In this document: one piece after another, positions 5,933-10,237 of the stretch
Layout: every line of letters begins with the position of its first letter
Position numbering within the stretch: the first letter of the stretch is position 1
Assembly: GCA_937959375.1 (NCBI GenBank)
Contig: CALGLS010000381.1
Location: 1 to 10,237 of the forward strand
Source: an uncultured Saprospiraceae bacterium
GTDB lineage: Bacteria > Bacteroidota > Bacteroidia > Chitinophagales > Saprospiraceae
DNA: 10,237 bases
Direction: 5' to 3'
The notes under the pieces: generated by a model
Told to the model about the DNA's origin: nothing
Seen by the model: the letters and a program-made list of their open reading frames with translations, nothing else
Databases searched by the model: none
Translations under genes and position numbers: made by a program

Positions 5933-5955
5933 TAGCATACATTCTTGTGCTATAT

Positions 5956-8154
5956 ATGGTGAACAATACAACACAAAAGGTTAATCACCTTCTTAAAAAG
6001 TCTAACGCTTTCTTCAACCAAAGAAATCTTCTTCAAGCTACAAAGCTTGCTGAACAAGGACTTACTCTGTCTAATGAATCTGACTTTACAGAAGGCAAGA
6101 TTAAAACCAATCTTATCTTAGCGAAAATCAATAATGTGATTGCCCAATACCAAGGCGATCAAAATGCTAGTAAAAAAGGAATTGAGTTTGCACAAAAAGC
6201 ACTAGCACTAGCTAAATCAGATCTTCCTAATTACGATGTCCTTGTCGATGCTAAAATTGTTTTAGCGCAAAGCTACCTGCATCAAAAAGATTTTGAACAA
6301 GCAAGTGTATTTGTCGACTCGGCTAAACAGCTAAGTGAACAATATAATAACCTAAATGGACGAATTCGTAGCCTTACAGCTAAGAGTCGTTTGGCTGTTG
6401 CAAAAAATCAATTTAAGTTGGCTTTGAGTGAGGTAGAAGGCTGCTTAGAACTAATTGATAACAATCCAGTTGCAGTTCCTGAAACAACACAGGCTGAAGT
6501 GTATCAACAATTATGTAAAATATATGTTAAGCGACAAGAACACGGAAAGGTATTAGACTATAGCGAAAAGTTGTTGACCTTAAGTCAAAATACAAATGAT
6601 GTTGAAAAAGAAATGACAGCTCTAGGTAATCTTGGGATTTACTACGCAGTGAAAGCTAAGTACAAATTATCCATGCAGTACTTTCTGGAAACCTTGGATA
6701 AAAGTAAAAAAATCAACTATCGTTCCATTACAAGTAATAGCCTCATCAATATAGCAACAATCTATGCGCAGCTTTACAACTTTAATGATGCGTTAGAACG
6801 CTATAATATTCTACTAGAAAAATACAACGATGTTATTGACGATAACACCAGAGTAATTATTTTCAATAACCTTGGAAGAATCTATTTTTCAACAGAACGT
6901 TACGATCTAGCTGAAGAACAATACAACAAGGCACTTGATTTGGCTCAGACTTGTAATTACAGAGAAATGGTGGCGCGCTCATATGCACATCTTAGCGAAA
7001 CGGCCGCTGTTCGTGGCGACTTTGAAACGGCACACGCTAAAGCAGACTTGGCAGAAGCGCTGATTCAGGAATTAGGTGAAATCAATGGTAAACAAATCAA
7101 CCTGATCAATAGAGGTAATATACATTTCCATCAAAAAGATTATGGCAATGCCATGAAGTTGATTAGTAGGGGAGTGGTACTAAGTAAGCGAATGAAAGAT
7201 GAGGCAAGTGAAATACGTGGTTACAAATTACTCGCAAAAGTATACAAACATTTGGGCGCTTTTGAACAGGCGCTTAAGTACCAGATGATCTATTCTAAAG
7301 TACAGGAAGATTTTAATAAAGAAATTAGAAACAGACAGATCATTGACCTAGAGATCAAACATGCGATTAAGGAAAAACAACAAGAGATAGAACAGCTAGT
7401 TAAAGAAAATAAACTACAAGGTCTTCTACTCGAACAAAGTGATCAACTCTCTAAGCAAAACAGCCAATTGTTGCAAGTCAATGATGAGCTCCGCCAGTTT
7501 GCTTACGTCGTTTCTCATGACCTAAAAGAACCACTCCGAATGATTGGAAGCTATACGCAACTCATTCATCGATTGCATAAAGATACTTTTAACAAGGATT
7601 CAGAAAGCTATTTTGATTTTGTAAAGGAAGGAGTTGAACGAATGAACAATCTATTAGATGGACTACTGCGTTATGCAACAGTGGGGAGAGATGATATAGA
7701 TATGGTGAACGTCAATTTAACAGAGGCAGGAGAGTTGGCAGTAATTAATCTGAGCGTATCTATCAGAGAAGCAAATGCTACGGTCAATATTGAAAATTTA
7801 CCTAGCGTTATTACCATTCGCTCCCTTTGGATTCAGGTTTTTCAAAATCTGATTAGCAATGCTATTAAATTTCACAAAGAAGGAACAGCTCCTGTCGTCG
7901 ACATATCGGGTGAAGTAACAGACACAGAAATTATCATCAGTATAAAGGATAATGGAATCGGTATCGCAGAAGAATTTAAAGACCGCATCTTTGTAATTTT
8001 TCAACGACTACATGCTCGAACTAAGTACGAAGGCACTGGTATCGGTTTGGCTATTTGCCAAAAAATTATGCAGCGTCTAGGAGGACGAATCTGGTTTGAG
8101 TCACAAGAAGGAGAAGGAACAACGTTCTTTTGTGCGGTGCCTTTGAGAGAGTGA
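5956..8154 (+). CDS. Soluble TPR-coiled coil-histidine kinase
   Basis: The product has 732 residues from the ATG at 5956; a GTG at 5947 would add three. No signal peptide or membrane segment is seen, so it is probably cytoplasmic. Residues about 10-450 are a chain of TPR-like helix pairs (for example ALGNLGIYYAVKAKYKLSMQYF and IIFNNLGRIYFSTERYDLAEEQY), the likely sensing or protein-binding part. A coiled coil (about 455-510, rich in Glu, Lys and Gln) leads to the HisKA segment FAYVVSHDLKEPLRMI, with phospho-acceptor His521. The HATPase domain follows: N box NLISNAIKFH (Asn635), G1 DNGIGI (Asp665) and G2 GTGIGLA (from Gly693). All catalytic motifs are intact. The H box wording (DLKEPLR) is like that of phytochrome-type kinases. 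No receiver domain or response regulator lies nearby, so it is an orphan here. An array of heptamers starts at its stop codon. Confidence 0.93.
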   Translation: MVNNTTQKVNHLLKKSNAFFNQRNLLQATKLAEQGLTLSNESDFTEGKIKTNLILAKINNVIAQYQGDQNASKKGIEFAQKALALAKSDLPNYDVLVDAKIVLAQSYLHQKDFEQASVFVDSAKQLSEQYNNLNGRIRSLTAKSRLAVAKNQFKLALSEVEGCLELIDNNPVAVPETTQAEVYQQLCKIYVKRQEHGKVLDYSEKLLTLSQNTNDVEKEMTALGNLGIYYAVKAKYKLSMQYFLETLDKSKKINYRSITSNSLINIATIYAQLYNFNDALERYNILLEKYNDVIDDNTRVIIFNNLGRIYFSTERYDLAEEQYNKALDLAQTCNYREMVARSYAHLSETAAVRGDFETAHAKADLAEALIQELGEINGKQINLINRGNIHFHQKDYGNAMKLISRGVVLSKRMKDEASEIRGYKLLAKVYKHLGAFEQALKYQMIYSKVQEDFNKEIRNRQIIDLEIKHAIKEKQQEIEQLVKENKLQGLLLEQSDQLSKQNSQLLQVNDELRQFAYVVSHDLKEPLRMIGSYTQLIHRLHKDTFNKDSESYFDFVKEGVERMNNLLDGLLRYATVGRDDIDMVNVNLTEAGELAVINLSVSIREANATVNIENLPSVITIRSLWIQVFQNLISNAIKFHKEGTAPVVDISGEVTDTEIIISIKDNGIGIAEEFKDRIFVIFQRLHARTKYEGTGIGLAICQKIMQRLGGRIWFESQEGEGTTFFCAVPLRE

Positions 8155-8243
8155 GGAGTAGGAAGTAGGAAGTAGGAAGTAGGAAGTAGGAAGTAGGAAG
8201 TAGGAAGTAGGAAGTAGGAAGTAGGAAGTAGGAAGTAGGAAGT
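8154..8243 (+). repeat. Heptamer tandem array, 12 perfect AGGAAGT units
   Basis: Twelve identical AGGAAGT units occupy 8160-8243 without a mismatch. They are preceded by a six-base degenerate unit, AGGAGT (8154-8159), whose first base is the last base of the kinase TGA stop. The perfect identity indicates recent or ongoing expansion and probable length variation between strains. The units are purine-only except for the T. Confidence 0.97.
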
Positions 8244-8250
8244 TCACTCG

Positions 8251-8259
8251 ATCGCGGAG
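8251..8259. repeat. ATCGCGGAG nonamer shared by both repeat loci
   Basis: This nonamer is identical to the one at 2917-2925. In both places it follows the end of a tandem array, by seven bases here and six there. The bases just before are also similar in composition (TCACTCG here, CCATCT there). I know of no function for it. Confidence 0.65.
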
Positions 8260-8302
8260 CTTTGAGGGAATTCCTAATTAAGGCTGGTGGTCAATTAAAA
8301 AC

Positions 8303-8342
8303 AAAATGCCCGTTGGCGAGAGTTCTCGTCAACGGGCATTTT
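8303..8342. terminator. Bidirectional terminator between convergent genes
   Basis: An 18-bp stem pairs 8303-8320 with 8325-8342 around a four-base AGTT loop, with one G-T wobble. AAAA on the left and TTTT on the right flank the GC-rich core (TGCCCGTTGGCGAG). It can serve the kinase on the plus strand and the SprB-repeat gene on the minus strand. Confidence 0.88.
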
Positions 8343-8371
8343 ACATTAGAGGGGATTTCCGTTAGAAGGCA

Positions 8372-8385
8372 ACTTCCCACCTCCA
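8372..8385 (-). repeat. Degenerate heptamers in reverse orientation
   Basis: ACTTCCC and ACCTCCA are one- and two-base variants of ACTTCCT, the reverse complement of AGGAAGT. They place reverse-oriented units on the far side of the terminator, seven bases from the stop codon of the minus-strand gene. With only two units, chance cannot be excluded. Confidence 0.4.
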
Positions 8386-8392
8386 ACGATAG

Positions 8393-10237
8393 TTATCGAA
8401 CCAAAGTCACATCACCTCGATACAGTAACACAATTCCATCTATAAACTGGACTTCAGCAATATAAATAAACACGCCATTGTCCATCACTTTTCCTTTAAA
8501 GCGACCATCCCAGCCCCCGAAAATAGCATCTCCTGGGAGGAAAGTATCATCTTGGAAAAGTTGCTCTCCCCAACGGTCATAAATTCGGAAGTAGTTGACC
8601 TGTTGAACGCCAACGCCAGTATATATTCTAAAGAAGTCATTCACTCCATCTCCATTCGGTGAGAAGGCATTCGGAATAAAGACATTTCTATTCTTATCAA
8701 TATCAACTATGATTTGGTCGGTGCCAAAACATCCATTAGTATCTATCACTGTTAGCTCATACATCTGTGTTTCAAGTGGTGATACGATCGGTTCAAAACA
8801 GAGTGTTGTATCACCGTATGCTGAGCAGTCCAAAAAGGTTAATGGATTCCAAATCAAGGTGTCAATCGGAAGTGGAGAATTGATCGCTGGATCAAGTTCT
8901 AAACTTTCACCCAACTGAATCGTCGTATCAGGTCCAAGGTCAACCAAAACAGGAAATGGTTCATTTACAGAAATTTCAACCTCAGTAGAACAATTGTCAG
9001 CATCAAAAACCGTAACCGTATGTTGACCTGCCAATATTGGAATGGCAGCAGTCTCAAACTGAGGAGGTCCAAAATCAACAGAGAATCTAAAAGGCGCATC
9101 TGCACCACCACTCACTGAATCTAGGGTCACCACTGTTTGTAATCCATTACATAAAGGTTCTACTGGTTCAGCTACAATTACAAAGATTGGTTCTGGTTGC
9201 ATAACGGTATAACTCACATCGTCTTCACATCCATTAATGTCTGTTACTGTTACAGTGTATGTTCCAACGCCAAGATTAATAGCAGTTGATTGGGTAGATA
9301 CATTTGGAGTCCAAGCATAAGTATATCCTCCAGGGGTCCCTCCAGTATGTGTTGCCACTGCTTGTCCATCTTCTAAACCAAAACAACTTGCCCCGAATGA
9401 ATTTGTAGTATCTATTTCAGCAACCAATGGAGGTGTATTTGGTACTCCAAAGGTAGATCCAAGTGTACAGCCATTAGCATCCGTTACCACAACAAAATAG
9501 TTATTACCTGCAGGTAAACCATTTACTGTCGCTCCTGTCGCAACAGGGTTCGTCCAGTTGTAAGTATAGCCTGGTACACCGCCACCGGCCACAACTGTTA
9601 TACTTCCATCAGAATCACCAAAGCAACTTATCGGTGTGCCTGTAGAAGCCTGAAGGTCAAAGTTTAGTGGGGTTGGAGCAGGAATCATAACGGTATCTAC
9701 GATGGTACAACCCGTGTTGTCCGTAACTTCTACTGTTTGTATACCTTGACAAAGCGCATTTGATGTACTAGTCGCGACTAATGAATTTGATTCACCAGAA
9801 GACCATACATAACTATAAACACCACCTGGGCCTGGTGTACCTCCTGAAGCAGTAGCGGTAGCGCCACCATCACAAGGAATACCTTGATTACAATCTACAG
9901 AATCTATAGCAGCAAAGCTAACGGTAAACACCGCTGGGCAGTCAACAAAAACCGAAAGGTTGAACGTGTCACAACCTCCAGCATCTGTTACCCTAACTAA
10001 ATAACTTGAGTCACAAGCTAGACCAGGTCTTGGGTTAATTGTAAGCCCATTTTCCCATAAAACTTGATAGCCTGGCGTTCCACCTGAAATCATTAAACTA
10101 ATCTCACCATCATCTACATCAGAACAAGAAGCAGGTGTTGAAACTGCATCCACAATTAAAGGTAGTGCAGATGTTAAGGTATAACTACTTTCTGCTGTAC
10201 AACCAGCTTGGTCAGTAATGGTAACTGAATAAGTTCC
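8393..10237 (-). CDS. Large SprB-repeat adhesin with CHU_C (T9SS type B) tail, 5' partial
   Basis: On the minus strand the frame is open from the window edge (10237) to a TAA at 8393-8395, giving 614 visible residues. An internal GTG at 10151-10153 is not a convincing start, because SprB-like sequence (GTYSVTITDQAGC) continues upstream. At least four SprB-type repeats are visible, marked by Cys + DG + GGTPGY/W patterns: SCSDVDDGEI, DCNQGIPCDGG, SCFGDSDGSI and SCFGLEDGQA, each ending in a TVxVTDxxGC-like strand. A fifth, starting LCNG, is divergent. Then follow an Ig/PKD-like unit (LGPDTTIQLGESLEL) and the CHU_C domain with AFSPNGDGVNDFF and FRIYDRWGEQLF. SprB is the mobile surface adhesin of gliding Flavobacterium, but this repeat is widespread in other adhesins. 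The protein is probably surface-exposed and involved in attachment. It converges on the kinase gene. Confidence 0.93.
   Translation of the reverse strand, partial: GTYSVTITDQAGCTAESSYTLTSALPLIVDAVSTPASCSDVDDGEISLMISGGTPGYQVLWENGLTINPRPGLACDSSYLVRVTDAGGCDTFNLSVFVDCPAVFTVSFAAIDSVDCNQGIPCDGGATATASGGTPGPGGVYSYVWSSGESNSLVATSTSNALCQGIQTVEVTDNTGCTIVDTVMIPAPTPLNFDLQASTGTPISCFGDSDGSITVVAGGGVPGYTYNWTNPVATGATVNGLPAGNNYFVVVTDANGCTLGSTFGVPNTPPLVAEIDTTNSFGASCFGLEDGQAVATHTGGTPGGYTYAWTPNVSTQSTAINLGVGTYTVTVTDINGCEDDVSYTVMQPEPIFVIVAEPVEPLCNGLQTVVTLDSVSGGADAPFRFSVDFGPPQFETAAIPILAGQHTVTVFDADNCSTEVEISVNEPFPVLVDLGPDTTIQLGESLELDPAINSPLPIDTLIWNPLTFLDCSAYGDTTLCFEPIVSPLETQMYELTVIDTNGCFGTDQIIVDIDKNRNVFIPNAFSPNGDGVNDFFRIYTGVGVQQVNYFRIYDRWGEQLFQDDTFLPGDAIFGGWDGRFKGKVMDNGVFIYIAEVQFIDGIVLLYRGDVTLVR

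Noticed and set aside
5601..5984. Plus-strand 127-residue reading frame
   Set aside because: It is an out-of-frame shadow of the DUF1573 domain and of the kinase start; its leucine-rich composition comes from frame-shifted coding sequence.
8262..8465. Plus-strand 67-residue reading frame
   Set aside because: It runs through the bidirectional terminator hairpin and into the antisense of the SprB-repeat gene, with no domain.
10151..10153. GTG as true start of the minus-strand SprB-repeat gene
   Set aside because: The frame stays open to the window edge and the upstream 28 codons encode another repeat end (VTITDQAGC), so the gene continues beyond the window.

Overview
The window looks like chromosomal DNA from a Bacteroidota species, most likely a gliding or surface-adhesive marine-type member such as the Saprospiria/Lewinella group. 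Taxonomy is inferred, not proven. The reasons are: (i) four genes carry type IX secretion system (T9SS) C-terminal sorting domains, two of type A (Por secretion tail) and two of type B (gliding-motility-associated CHU_C tail); (ii) one gene carries SprB-type repeats; (iii) there is a DUF1573 lipoprotein and a soluble TPR-histidine kinase; (iv) the sequence is AT-rich, with TAnnTTTG-like promoter elements and mostly no Shine-Dalgarno sequences.

Layout from left to right. 1-138 is the 3' end of a type A T9SS cargo gene, followed by a strong terminator. 139-454 is a non-coding gap with two inverted repeats, a possible promoter and a curious cloning-site-like string. 455-1915 is a second type A cargo protein, paralogous at its tail to the first, again with a strong terminator. 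2088-2846 is a LamG-domain protein without a sorting tail. It runs straight into a 190-bp cluster of three hexamer arrays (2853-3040). 3137-3442 encodes a YbaB/EbfC nucleoid protein. 3555-4787 is a full-length LamG + Ig-like + CHU_C protein whose LamG domain is paralogous to that of 2088-2846. 4928-5860 is a lipoprotein with a highly charged middle and a DUF1573 domain. 5956-8154 is a TPR-coiled coil-histidine kinase. An array of 12 identical heptamers begins at its stop codon (8160-8243), followed by a bidirectional terminator. 8393-10237, on the minus strand and open at the window edge, is the C-terminal part of a large SprB-repeat adhesin ending in CHU_C.

Functionally, most of the window is T9SS cargo: secreted or cell-surface proteins built from carbohydrate-binding-like or adhesin-like modules plus sorting tails. 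The housekeeping YbaB gene and the sensor kinase sit among them without an obvious operon link. No T9SS machinery genes are present.

The least-explained feature is the pair of tandem-repeat loci at 2853-3040 and 8154-8385. They share an architecture: an array starting within 0-7 bases of an upstream stop codon, then a 6-7 base gap, then the identical nonamer ATCGCGGAG, then reverse-oriented repeat units. This suggests a dispersed repeat-element family that occupies gene 3' ends.
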